Positions 56,926-64,000 of a stretch of 64,000 nt of DNA are shown piece by piece. Within the stretch, counting starts at the first letter, position 1. Every line of letters starts with the position of its first letter. The position numbers and the translations under genes were made by a program. The notes beneath the pieces were generated by a model. It was not told the origin of the DNA and did no database searches. It saw only the letters and a list, made by a program, of their open reading frames with translations. The stretch is from Hyphomonadaceae bacterium UBA7672 (GTDB lineage Bacteria; Pseudomonadota; Alphaproteobacteria; Caulobacterales; Hyphomonadaceae), in contig DLHI01000007.1 in NCBI GenBank assembly GCA_002483135.1, forward strand, positions 372,001 to 436,000. The letters run 5' to 3'.

Positions 56926-57525
56926 CTACTCCCGCCCCAGACCCAGGTCCCGCGCGATCGCCTCGATCATCCGCCGCGCCACCTTGCGCGCATCCTGCGG
57001 CGGCTTGAGCAGGCCAGACAGCTGCAGCATCACAGCCCCGTGCTGCGCCGCCCACATCAGGTGTCCCGCCAGCTCCACATCGCCCTTGAAGCTCTGCTCG
57101 GACGACAGCTGTTTCCACACCGTGGTCATCGTGCCGCGCGCCCGCGCCATCGCCGCAACCAGTTCGGGATAATCGCTCGCTGTCGGCTGCTGCATGTCAA
57201 ACATCAGGCGATAAGCGGCCGGATGCGCCATCGCCCAGTCGACATAGCGGCCGCCCGTGAAGCCGCCCTTGCGCGCGCTGCGCTTCGCGTCGGCCGCCTC
57301 CATCGCGTCCGCAAACCGGTTGAACGCGCGCGCCCGCACGGCGGCGAGGATCGCATCCTTGTCCTTGAAATACCGGTAGGGCGTCATCGGCGAGACGCCC
57401 AGCGCATCGGCCAGCTCGCGCAGCGTGACGCCGTCCGCTCCATGCGCGGCAAACTTCTCTTCCGCCACATCGCACAGCCGCTCGCGGAACGCAGCGATGT
57501 CTTCGGCTGTCAGAACCTTGGGCAA
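56926..57525 (-). CDS. TetR-family regulator
   Basis: This 199-residue protein has the TetR N-terminal helix-turn-helix: RERLCDVAEEKFAAHGADGVTLRELADALG followed by SPMTPYRYFKDKDAILAAV. The C-terminal ligand domain contains WAMAHPAAYRLMFD and resembles TetR_C of WHG type. The start was placed at TTG 57525 with GAGGG five bases upstream, because the open frame further upstream runs through repeat copy C. The gene is flanked on both sides by copies of that repeat in the same orientation. Confidence 0.85.
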   Translation of the reverse strand: MPKVLTAEDIAAFRERLCDVAEEKFAAHGADGVTLRELADALGVSPMTPYRYFKDKDAILAAVRARAFNRFADAMEAADAKRSARKGGFTGGRYVDWAMAHPAAYRLMFDMQQPTASDYPELVAAMARARGTMTTVWKQLSSEQSFKGDVELAGHLMWAAQHGAVMLQLSGLLKPPQDARKVARRMIEAIARDLGLGRE

Positions 57526-57562
57526 ACCACCCTCGCCAACCTTATCGCCTTCAGTCCAATCC

Positions 57563-57682
57563 CGCTCATCCCGACGAAAGTCGGGATCCAGGAACGGTCT
57601 TGCCACAGCCACTGGACTGAAGCCGCAAACCGGAACAAGCCGCATCGTCGGCCCTGGGTCCTGACTTTCGTCAGGACGAGCG
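57563..57682. repeat. 120-bp palindromic-end repeat, family 'GACGAAAGTC', copy C
   Basis: The left end (57563-57592) is identical to that of copy B over 30 bases, including CATCCCGACGAAAGTCGGGA. The right end (57653-57682) has CCTGGGTCCTGACTTTCGTC and AGGACGAGCG. It lies 37 bp upstream of the tetR start codon, so the tetR promoter must be inside it or read from DUF2061. Confidence 0.82.
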
Positions 57683-57761
57683 GACAGCACGTCGTGGACC
57701 CTTACGGCTCTCGCGATAGATTTACAACGTAAGATCAAAGACTGTCCGGCAGACCTGCTGC

Positions 57762-58061
57762 CTACTGCCCGACCCGCCTCCGCATCCCCATCGCCCAGGC
57801 GCGTTCGTGGAACACATACGCCACTGTCTGCACCATCGGCTCGATGATCCCGACGCCCAGCGCAATTCGCCAGTCCCGGGTCAGCGCGAACGCAACCGAC
57901 ACCGCCACCATCAGGTGCATGACCGAATAGGTGAGCGGCTTGAATGCCGTGGGAGAAACAGGAACCCGAAACCAGCGCCGCCCGGCCCCGCCGGAGGGCA
58001 TGGCATCGGCCGCCCTGTCGTGCGGGCCGGAAACGGCGCTGGAATGGGAATGCGGGCACAT
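57762..58061 (-). CDS. DUF2061 membrane protein
   Basis: This 99-residue protein has a polar N-terminal 40 residues followed by the DUF2061 pattern: KPLTYSVMHLMVAVSVAFALTRDWRIALGVGIIEPMVQTVAYVFHERAWAM. Two hydrophobic helices are predicted. The family is of unknown function and common in proteobacteria. The N-terminal His/Ser-rich extension (PHSHSS) could bind metal, but this is speculative. Confidence 0.8.
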   Translation of the reverse strand: MCPHSHSSAVSGPHDRAADAMPSGGAGRRWFRVPVSPTAFKPLTYSVMHLMVAVSVAFALTRDWRIALGVGIIEPMVQTVAYVFHERAWAMGMRRRVGQ

Positions 58062-58467
58062 GGGCTAAATCCTCGGCTGACGCAATATGTATATGCGAGT
58101 TAGAAGCATTGCAATATAAGAACGCGAAAGGCACCACGATAGAAAAAAGTATTGATAATTCAGAGTGTTTCTTTCGCCACGCTCCGCGCTCACAGACTGT
58201 TGGCGACCAACGCTCCCGTGAATTCGCATCCACCTTCATCCAGAGAGCGGCCGCCCGGCCGATAGAGACCTCCACCTGTCTCAACGCTTGTCACCCTGAG
58301 CGACCAGCCCTGCGCCCGCAGCAAGCTTAACCAACAAAGCTCCACCGCAATCAGGCGCCCCAACGCCGGCAGGCGGCACAGCGCTTGCAGTTCTATCGGC
58401 TCAATGACCGGGCGAATTGCGTCCGGACTCATTCGCGCGGGCCATATAGCGGGAGAAGCAGCACCCC
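58062..58467. other. intergenic region with a fragment of the 34-bp-TIR element
   Basis: This 406-bp gap separates divergent DUF2061 and MBOAT genes. Positions 58258-58279 read CCGATAGAGACCTCCACCTG plus TC, matching the outer end of the element copy 2 (42169-42190) except for one C-to-T change, then diverge. The stretch near DUF2061 is AT-rich with GCAATAT occurring twice (58083-58118), a plausible promoter. No gene or RNA was recognised in the rest. Confidence 0.5.
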
Positions 58468-59928
58468 ATGCTGTTCCACACCCACCTCTTCATCTTCGGC
58501 TTCCTGCCGGTGGCGCTGGCGGCGTTCTTCATCGCCGCGAAGGTGAACAAGCGCCTGCCCGTCTTCGTGCTGATCGCCGCCTCGCTGATCTTCTACGCCT
58601 ACTGGATGCCGGAAGTGACGCTGCTGCTCCTGGGCAGCATCGTGTTCAACTATCTCGCCGGCCTGTTCCTGCAGTCTGACCGGCCCAAGGCCACGCGCCG
58701 CCTCGCCATCATCGCGGCCATCGCCATCGATCTCGGCCTCCTGGCTTACTTCAAATACGCCAACTTCTTCACCGAGACCCTGCACGCCCTCACCGGCATG
58801 GGGCCCGGCCCGCTCGACATCATCCTGCCCATCGGCATCTCGTTCTACACCTTCACGCAGATCGCCTACCTGGTGGATTCCTACAAAGGCGAAGTGAAGG
58901 AGAAGTCGTTCTCCTCCTACGTCCTGTTCGTCACCTTCTTCCCGCACCTCATCGCGGGCCCGGTGCTCCACCATAAAGAGATGATGCCGCAGTTCGCGGA
59001 CCCGAACACATACCGCTTCAACTGGCTGCGCATCACGCTCGGCGCGCTGCTGTTCGCCATCGGCCTCTGGAAGAAAGTCGTCTTCGCCGACACCATGGCG
59101 CCGTGGGCGAACGACGCCTTCAACGCCGCCGACGCCGGCATGATCCCCGAACTCTACACGGCATGGGGCGGTTCGCTTGCCTACACGCTGCAGATCTATT
59201 TCGATTTCTCGGGCTATTCCGACATGGCGGTTGGCCTTGGCCTGATGTTCGGCATCGTCCTGCCGATCAACTTCGACTCGCCCTACCGCTCGCTGTCGAT
59301 CGTCGACTTCTGGCGCCGCTGGCACATGACGCTCAGCCGCTTCCTGCGCGATTATCTCTACATTCCGCTGGGCGGAAACCGCAACGGCGACGTCTCGCGC
59401 TATCGCAACCTGTTCCTGACGATGCTGCTCGGCGGCCTATGGCATGGCGCCAGCTGGCTCTTTGTTGTGTGGGGCGCCCTGCACGGCGTCTATCTCATCA
59501 TCGCCCACCTCTGGGGCCAGGCCGGCCTCAGCCTGCAGCGCTTCGTCGGGAAAGCCGCCGCGCCCTTCGTCGGCTGGGCCATCACCATGTTCGCCGTCAT
59601 CATCGCCTGGGTCTTCTTCCGCGCCACCACAATCGGCGGCGCCGGCGACATGCTGGGCGGCATGGCCGGCATGAACGGCGCTGACCCCGCCGTGTTCATG
59701 AACTTCCTCGCCGACCCGCGCCTGTGGGGCGTCGGCTCGCCGATCATCATCCTGCTTGCAGCGGTCCTCCTGCCCAACTCGATGTGGATGGTGCGCCAGG
59801 CCGAGCGCTTCCTCACCGACAACAAGCGCGCAGCCATCCTCGGCGGCGGCCTGCTCACAGGCGTCGCCACCTTCGTCGGACTCATCTTCATCGGAGCGCA
59901 GAATGAGTTCCTCTACTTCCAGTTCTAG
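58468..59928 (+). CDS. MBOAT-family O-acyltransferase (AlgI/PatA-like)
   Basis: This 486-residue polytopic protein has about eleven hydrophobic segments. Family motifs are LFHTHLFIFGFLP, AYFKYANFF, LPIGISFYTFTQIAYLVDSY, FVTFFPHLIAGPVLHHKEMMPQF, QIYFDFSGYSDMAVGLGLM, FWRRWHMTLSRFLRDYLYIPLGGNR and the catalytic-histidine segment LGGLWHGASWLF. AlgI/PatA proteins move acyl groups across the inner membrane to acetylate alginate, cellulose or peptidoglycan. The partner SGNH gene overlaps its 3' end by 26 bp. GGAG lies 13 bases before the ATG. Confidence 0.92.
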   Translation: MLFHTHLFIFGFLPVALAAFFIAAKVNKRLPVFVLIAASLIFYAYWMPEVTLLLLGSIVFNYLAGLFLQSDRPKATRRLAIIAAIAIDLGLLAYFKYANFFTETLHALTGMGPGPLDIILPIGISFYTFTQIAYLVDSYKGEVKEKSFSSYVLFVTFFPHLIAGPVLHHKEMMPQFADPNTYRFNWLRITLGALLFAIGLWKKVVFADTMAPWANDAFNAADAGMIPELYTAWGGSLAYTLQIYFDFSGYSDMAVGLGLMFGIVLPINFDSPYRSLSIVDFWRRWHMTLSRFLRDYLYIPLGGNRNGDVSRYRNLFLTMLLGGLWHGASWLFVVWGALHGVYLIIAHLWGQAGLSLQRFVGKAAAPFVGWAITMFAVIIAWVFFRATTIGGAGDMLGGMAGMNGADPAVFMNFLADPRLWGVGSPIIILLAAVLLPNSMWMVRQAERFLTDNKRAAILGGGLLTGVATFVGLIFIGAQNEFLYFQF

Positions 59929-61114
59929 CGCCCGCGCCGCGCAGGCTTCCATGAGCCACAAGTCCGGCGCTGACGTCGATCTCGATGCGCTCGGCGGCGG
60001 CGACGCCGCGGCCAGCGGCAAGCGTGGCGGAAAAGGCGCGCGCCTGTTCCTGCTCTCCATGGCCGGCGGCCTCATCGCCAGCGCCGCCGCCGCCAGCCTT
60101 GCACCCGAGAGCTTCATCCACTCCCCGCCCGAATTCGGCATGGCCGAAGCCTTCGAGGATCACGTCACCGCCGCCTGCGCCGCGAAGGCGACCCCCGACC
60201 TCCTGATCATCGGCGATTCCCGCGCCGTCGCCGGCGTCTCCGCGCAGGACATCGCCCGCGCCGGATACAGCGTCGAGAAATTCGCCCTCGGCGGCTCGGG
60301 CATCTTCACCGGCTGGGCCGTGCTCGACCGTCTCGTCGACTGTGGCGTGCGTCCGAAATCCGTCATCATGGCCTATGGCTCGGTCCACGTCCTCGACACC
60401 GGCGCGATGATGGACCGCACGACCAATTACGACCTCCTCAAGGGGCCTCGCGCCGGCCACGCCTTCGCCATGGCCTCGCAGTGGGAAGCCAGCACCTTCC
60501 GCCGGCTCGCCTACAAGGCCATCTCGGTCGTCGGACCCGAACTCACCGGCGTCGATCTCGTCCTGCTGCAGCCCGCGCTCCGCAACGTGCTGGAAAAACC
60601 GCCCGCCGCGATCAGCAACAATCTCGGCAACGAAGCAGAACGCGCCAGCTTCCGCGCCAGCGCCGGCGACCGCTTCTACGGCCAGGCCAACGGCACGTCC
60701 GAGCTTCCTGACGAGAAGCAGTACACCGCCGACCAGGCCGTTCCCCAGGTCAACCGCGCCGCCTCCGCCGCGATCGCCGACCTCGGCCGCACCTACGGCT
60801 TCAACGTGTCCTTCTATCTCCTGCCTGTCAGCGAGACCGCAAAAGCAAAACTCCCGCCGGAGCTGTTCGAAACGGTCGAAGCCTTCCGCCAGGAACTCGA
60901 GCCGATGGGCATCCGCCCGCTCAACGCGGTGTGGACCCTGCCCGACGCCGACTTCGGTGATCCAAGCCACGTCAACCAGCGCGGCCGCGACGCCGTCACG
61001 GCGGATTTCCTAGCGCGGCTTGCCGCTGGCGAGTTGGCGCTGGGCGGGCGCGCCGGCGAGGCGCACAACCGCGTATCCCTCACGGTCCAGGAAGGCGAGC
61101 AGACCGGGCAATAG
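59903..61114 (+). CDS. SGNH-type partner of MBOAT acyltransferase (AlgX/PatB-like)
   Basis: This 403-residue protein starts inside the MBOAT gene at an ATG with GGAG seven bases upstream. A Ser-rich N-terminal tail is followed by one transmembrane helix (about 47-66) and a periplasmic SGNH-like domain. The nucleophile block is IIGDSRAV (Ser106), and the Asp-His pair is in GDPSHVNQRG (Asp353, His356). It likely takes the acyl group delivered by the MBOAT protein to a glycan. The target glycan is unknown. The last 105 bp overlap, antisense, the 3' end of a polysaccharide deacetylase gene. Confidence 0.82.
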   Translation: MSSSTSSSSARAAQASMSHKSGADVDLDALGGGDAAASGKRGGKGARLFLLSMAGGLIASAAAASLAPESFIHSPPEFGMAEAFEDHVTAACAAKATPDLLIIGDSRAVAGVSAQDIARAGYSVEKFALGGSGIFTGWAVLDRLVDCGVRPKSVIMAYGSVHVLDTGAMMDRTTNYDLLKGPRAGHAFAMASQWEASTFRRLAYKAISVVGPELTGVDLVLLQPALRNVLEKPPAAISNNLGNEAERASFRASAGDRFYGQANGTSELPDEKQYTADQAVPQVNRAASAAIADLGRTYGFNVSFYLLPVSETAKAKLPPELFETVEAFRQELEPMGIRPLNAVWTLPDADFGDPSHVNQRGRDAVTADFLARLAAGELALGGRAGEAHNRVSLTVQEGEQTGQ

Positions 61115-61780
61115 CTTCACGGTGTTGGGCTGGTTGTCGTGCAGTAGGATAATGCCGCCGCCGCGCGCCATCAGTTGATCCGTCAGCCGCTTCAGCGTCT
61201 GATCCGGCGGATCGCCCGACCAGTCTCTCGGATCGATGTCCGCGCCAACCGCAGCCATCCCCCTCGCGTTCAGCCAGGCCAGCAGCTCCGGCGTCGACGC
61301 CAGATGCGGAAACCGGAACAGGCTGGCGTCCGCGCCGACCGCCTCCACCGGAACAAATCCTTCCAGGATATCGCGCGTGGCTGCAGCGAACGTCTCCTCG
61401 CTCAGGTCCGCATGGCTCATCGTATGGCCGCCGACCGTATGTCCTTCAGCCAGCTCGCGCTTCAGCAGGTTTGGATGTTCTTCCGCCTGACCCCCCAAGA
61501 CGAAGAAGGCCGCCCGCACGCAGGCCTCGCGCAACATGTCGAGAATGCGCGGCGTCGTCTCCGCATCGGGGCCATCGTCGAACGTCAGCACCACCTCGCG
61601 CGCGTGGAGGTCCAGCGCCTCATAGCCCGGTTCACCGCCCCCGACATTCTGGCCAGCCGAAATCTCGATCGTCCGCTCCGACCCGTCACAGGTGAAGGCG
61701 AAAGCGGCGCCCGGCAGCATGGCGGCCACGGCCACGCATGCCGCGGCTCTCAACGCCCATCGCCTGGAAGCTTTCCCCAT
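61010..61780 (-). CDS. polysaccharide deacetylase (NodB/CE4 family), exported
   Basis: This 256-residue protein has a signal peptide ending at GAAFAF. The NodB domain shows motif 1 VVLTFDDGPDA (Asp68, Asp69), motif 2 HTVGGHTMSHADL (metal ligands His119, His123), motif 3 FRFPHLAS and motif 5-like ILLHDN. The usual R-P-P-Y/W of motif 3 is replaced by RFPHLA, as in some acyl-deacetylase subfamilies. The enzyme is expected to remove N- or O-acetyl groups from a polymer. Its 3' end overlaps the SGNH gene on the other strand. Confidence 0.87.
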   Translation of the reverse strand: MGKASRRWALRAAACVAVAAMLPGAAFAFTCDGSERTIEISAGQNVGGGEPGYEALDLHAREVVLTFDDGPDAETTPRILDMLREACVRAAFFVLGGQAEEHPNLLKRELAEGHTVGGHTMSHADLSEETFAAATRDILEGFVPVEAVGADASLFRFPHLASTPELLAWLNARGMAAVGADIDPRDWSGDPPDQTLKRLTDQLMARGGGIILLHDNQPNTVKLLPGLLAFLDREGYAVVRLAGAPAQRQLASGKPR

Positions 61781-61901
61781 GACCGTCCCGCCCGACGCGT
61801 CCCCGGACAAGACGCTTGCTTTACAGCAAGGCAAAGGTGACACGCGGACGCGATATCGCCAACCGCGCTCGCCACATGCGCGAGGATAAAGACCGCGTCT
61901 G

Positions 61902-63011
61902 CTAGGCGGTTATCCCGCCGAGGCCGCCATTAAGCATCAGCAGATAGCGCTGCGCGATCATGTCGACGAAGTGCGGGTCCTGCAGCTTGGCCGGGTTCAT
62001 GCGCTGGTTGATCGCCTTCTCCTGCGCCTCCATCGACTGGATTGCGATCTGCTTTGGGATGTTGAAGGCGGTCGTGATGATCTCGCGGCCCAGCGGCGAG
62101 CCGAGAATATCGACAGCATCATCAAGGCTTGCGGCCACCTGCTTGAAAAGCACCGCCGAGCCAAGGCCCGGCAATTGCGCGTCCAGCATGTCGAGGCGCT
62201 TCTCCGCCAGGTAGTTGCGGCTCACCTCGTCGATGGCGTCAGCGAAATAGGGTTGCGCGCTCCAGGCGAACGTGTCCGACGAACCGTCATTGGTCAGCGA
62301 CCCCGAGATCGCCTCGCCGTCAATCGTGCCCTTGAGAATGCTGGTGCGGATCTCGTCCGTGCTGTCGCGCCACAACAGATTGAGTTCGATATTGTCGCCG
62401 TCCACCGTGACAGGCTGGGCCAGGCCATCGACCTCGGCCTTCCAGACACCCTGAACCCGCTTCAGTTCGAGCTCTGCTTCGACGGTCTTGCCTTCCCGCT
62501 CAAGAGAAATTCGCCAGCGGCCGGCGAACCCGTCCATCTTGGGCGACAGGCGATCGACACCATACGTGGCGAAATCGAAATTCTTGACCGTATCGATCCA
62601 CGCGCTGCTGATGCTCGATAGCTTCGCCGCCTGCGAGGAACTGTCGGTCGGATCGGACGCCAGCACCTTCTTGGCCATTCCGGTATAATCCGCATACGCC
62701 TTCAGGCCGTTGGCCGTCATGAACACCTTGCGCGCCACCGGATCGTCCAGCACGTCGTCCAGCGACTTGGCGCTCTTCACGACTTTCTCGTAGCGGGCAA
62801 GTTCCCTCTGGATCGTGGGATCCTTGGCGACCTGCTCTATCTGCTTGGCCGCGTTCTTTTCCGCATTGACGAGCGCCGACTTGATCGACCCGGCGCTCGC
62901 CGTGGTCGTCGTCGAAGCGCCGCCGCCGGCGGTCAGCGACGTCAGCGCCGCTCCGGACGAGCTTGAACTCGACCCGAACAGCATCCCCACGACGGAAAGC
63001 GGCAAGACCAT
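61902..63011 (-). CDS. DUF1217 family protein
   Basis: This 369-residue protein begins with a short hydrophobic stretch (MVLPLSVVGMLFG) and a Ser/Thr/Ala/Gly low-complexity segment. Then comes the DUF1217 body: EKNAAKQIEQVAKDPTIQRELARYEKVV, SLDDVLDDPVARKVFMTANGL, and near the end QIAIQSMEAQEKAINQRMNPAKLQDPHFVDMIAQRYLLM. Alphaproteobacterial DUF1217 genes are often found near flagellar genes; no flagellar gene is in this window. Its function is not established. Confidence 0.8.
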   Translation of the reverse strand: MVLPLSVVGMLFGSSSSSSGAALTSLTAGGGASTTTTASAGSIKSALVNAEKNAAKQIEQVAKDPTIQRELARYEKVVKSAKSLDDVLDDPVARKVFMTANGLKAYADYTGMAKKVLASDPTDSSSQAAKLSSISSAWIDTVKNFDFATYGVDRLSPKMDGFAGRWRISLEREGKTVEAELELKRVQGVWKAEVDGLAQPVTVDGDNIELNLLWRDSTDEIRTSILKGTIDGEAISGSLTNDGSSDTFAWSAQPYFADAIDEVSRNYLAEKRLDMLDAQLPGLGSAVLFKQVAASLDDAVDILGSPLGREIITTAFNIPKQIAIQSMEAQEKAINQRMNPAKLQDPHFVDMIAQRYLLMLNGGLGGITA

Positions 63012-63154
63012 GAGACCATTCTGTCAGCTCAGGTTTAACTGCTGATTAACCCGTTGGGCGGGGCGTGCAGCCAAAGCGCGACGTCATCTGATATCAAGCA
63101 CTACCCGACCCTCGCTCGTCCTGGAGACCTTGCAGACAGGTTGGAAATCCCCTG

Positions 63155-63271
63155 CTTGTCATCCCGGAAGCGCGCAGCCCAAAAAGGCGCATTGGCCGGG
63201 ACCCATTCCTCCACCCCGACCCTTGTCCGATGGGTCCCGGCTCTCCGCTTCGCTACGGCCGGGATGACAAG
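63155..63271. repeat. 117-bp palindromic element, 'GTCATCCCGG' family
   Basis: The ends CTTGTCATCCCGG (63155-63167) and CCGGGATGACAAG (63259-63271) are exact inverted repeats. An inner pair, GCCGGGACCCA (63195-63205) with 63231-63241, is also perfect. This type of GTCATCCCGG/CCGGGATGAC repeat is widespread in alphaproteobacterial intergenic DNA. It is in the 452-bp gap between divergent genes; the rest of the gap shows nothing that can be supported. Confidence 0.78.
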
Positions 63272-63463
63272 CGCGAGTGTGTCGTTTTCCACGCAAAAGC
63301 CTCCAGGATGAACGGAACAATGATGACTGGTCCGACCCCAACCCACCCCGCTCCAGACGTACACGGAACAAAATCTGGCGAAACGAAGGAACATGCGCCG
63401 CGTCCGCCCGTTGGTCTGCGGGCGCAATCGTGGCGCTGTCGAAATCAATCAGGGGCTGGACCC

Positions 63464-63757
63464 ATGTGGCCATTCACTCCCAGGTGCCGCCAGGCTGTCG
63501 TCGTCTTCCACATCGACCAGGACGGGATCGCCCGCGGGGCCTTCTTCCGGGGCGACGCTGATGTTCTGATCATCGACGAGCGCGACCCGAAGAACCGCAT
63601 CTATCGCATGACGGCCGAATCCTCGGTCGAGGAACTCCGCCGCAAGATCGGCCGCCACCCGCTGGGCAGCCTGCTCGAGGTGCCCCGCGACAAGGAACGC
63701 AACCAGACGCCGGTGCTGAACCTTCACTGGCGCTCCGACGGCGTCCACGCGGGCTGA
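63464..63757 (+). CDS. small hypothetical protein
   Basis: This 97-residue protein is not recognised. It contains a strand-turn-strand segment (QAVVVFHIDQDGIARGAFFRGDADVLIIDE), the charged RDPKNRIYRMTAESSVEELRRKIG and a C-terminal PVLNLHWRSDGVHAG. AGGGG lies nine bases before the ATG; the open frame upstream passes through the 117-bp repeat and is not used. It is likely cytoplasmic. It converges with the transporter gene, 14 bp away. Confidence 0.55.
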   Translation: MWPFTPRCRQAVVVFHIDQDGIARGAFFRGDADVLIIDERDPKNRIYRMTAESSVEELRRKIGRHPLGSLLEVPRDKERNQTPVLNLHWRSDGVHAG

Positions 63758-63771
63758 GGAGAAGACCCGCC

Positions 63772-64000
63772 CTACTCCGCAGCAACCGGCGTGGGCTCAG
63801 CCGCCGCCTTCGGCAACCGCGACTGGCGATACCACTCGCCAAGTGTCAGGAAGACCGGGATGATCCCGATCGCCGTCACCAGCAGGAACGCCGCGCCAAA
63901 GCCCTGCTGGTCGATCATCGCGCCCAGCGCCGGCTTGCCCAACTGCCCGATCAGCAGCGTCAGCGATCCCAGCAGCGCATACTGAACCGCCGCGTATTTC
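63772..64000 (-). CDS. MFS transporter C terminus (AmpG-like), truncated by window edge
   Basis: Only the last 75 residues are in the window. They read KYAAVQYALLGSLTLLIGQLG followed by AFLLVTAIGIIPVFLTLGEW and an Ala/Pro-rich tail. The A-x-Q-Y-A-L-L motif just before a late helix is typical of AmpG-type muropeptide permeases in the major facilitator superfamily. The start lies beyond base 64000. The assignment to AmpG rather than another MFS subgroup is tentative. Confidence 0.65.
   Translation of the reverse strand, partial: KYAAVQYALLGSLTLLIGQLGKPALGAMIDQQGFGAAFLLVTAIGIIPVFLTLGEWYRQSRLPKAAAEPTPVAAE

Noticed and set aside
56926..58284. A 452-residue frame containing TetR
   Set aside because: Residues upstream of the TetR domain are translation of repeat copy C and the DUF2061 antisense strand; the domain itself starts near 57525.

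Overview
The window is a GC-rich, gene-dense bacterial chromosome segment of alphaproteobacterial type. The protein set (fabB-fabI, a YlxR-L7Ae fusion, UrcA, DUF6351, a large TonB-dependent receptor, the rpsT/dnaA neighbourhood, a DUF2975-XRE pair) best fits Caulobacterales, most likely Hyphomonadaceae. This is inferred from protein flavour and gene order, not from a database search. No prophage, insertion sequence, CRISPR array, rRNA or tRNA was recognised.

Layout. 1-2.4 kb: end of fabB, an opposite-strand exported protein, and fabI. 2.4-5 kb (minus): small membrane proteins, uridine kinase, rbfA, a lipoprotein. 5-8.4 kb: a membrane-anchored winged-helix/TPR regulator divergent from a full-length Ada DNA repair protein. 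8.4-11.7 kb: a coupled SPFH - ribbon-helix-helix - membrane peptide cassette with a phased operator-like array, divergent from a 33-residue membrane peptide, an alpha/beta hydrolase and a PH-domain protein. 11.7-14.9 kb: DUF6351 exported protein with a hairpin over its ribosome binding site, and small envelope proteins. 15-21 kb (minus): rimP-nusA-ylxR-infB, ended by a strong terminator. 21-25.4 kb: TonB-dependent receptor divergent from a lipoprotein serine hydrolase. 25.6-33.2 kb (minus): rpsT, dnaA, dnaN, an unknown gene, recF and gyrB, the classical replication-initiation cluster. 33-37 kb: enoyl-CoA hydratase, hypotheticals, ComM-like ATPase. 37.5-42 kb: gshB, a BON lipoprotein (DolP-like), yraN and rsmI, divergent from an LpoA-like lipoprotein; this resembles the E. 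coli rsmI-lpoA-yraN-dolP locus. 42-46 kb: hemW, a histidine kinase/response regulator pair, rdgB. 46-51 kb: DUF2975-XRE, AraC-type membrane regulator, UrcA, Nudix, GFA, HxlR. 51-56 kb: class A beta-lactamase coupled to rph, two paralogous exported Pro-rich proteins, hrcA and grpE. 56-64 kb: ICMT-like methyltransferase, TetR, DUF2061, an MBOAT/SGNH acyl-transfer pair overlapping an antisense polysaccharide deacetylase, DUF1217 protein, a small unknown, and the end of an AmpG-like transporter.

Most striking signals. (1) Three GATATC-like hexamers at an exact 11-bp period between the SPFH cassette, which contains its own ribbon-helix-helix gene, and a divergent tiny membrane peptide. (2) Several unrelated families of about 110-160 bp imperfect-palindrome elements; every convergent gene pair separated by more than 100 bp in this window carries exactly one. 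One family has perfect 34-bp terminal inverted repeats and is present twice, in opposite orientation. (3) Three 15-bp tandem repeats between hrcA and grpE that place three in-frame stop codons before a same-frame grpE. (4) A hairpin that buries the Shine-Dalgarno sequence of the DUF6351 gene.

Starts were chosen by Shine-Dalgarno fit, signal peptides and family length. All functional assignments rest on motif recognition by eye.
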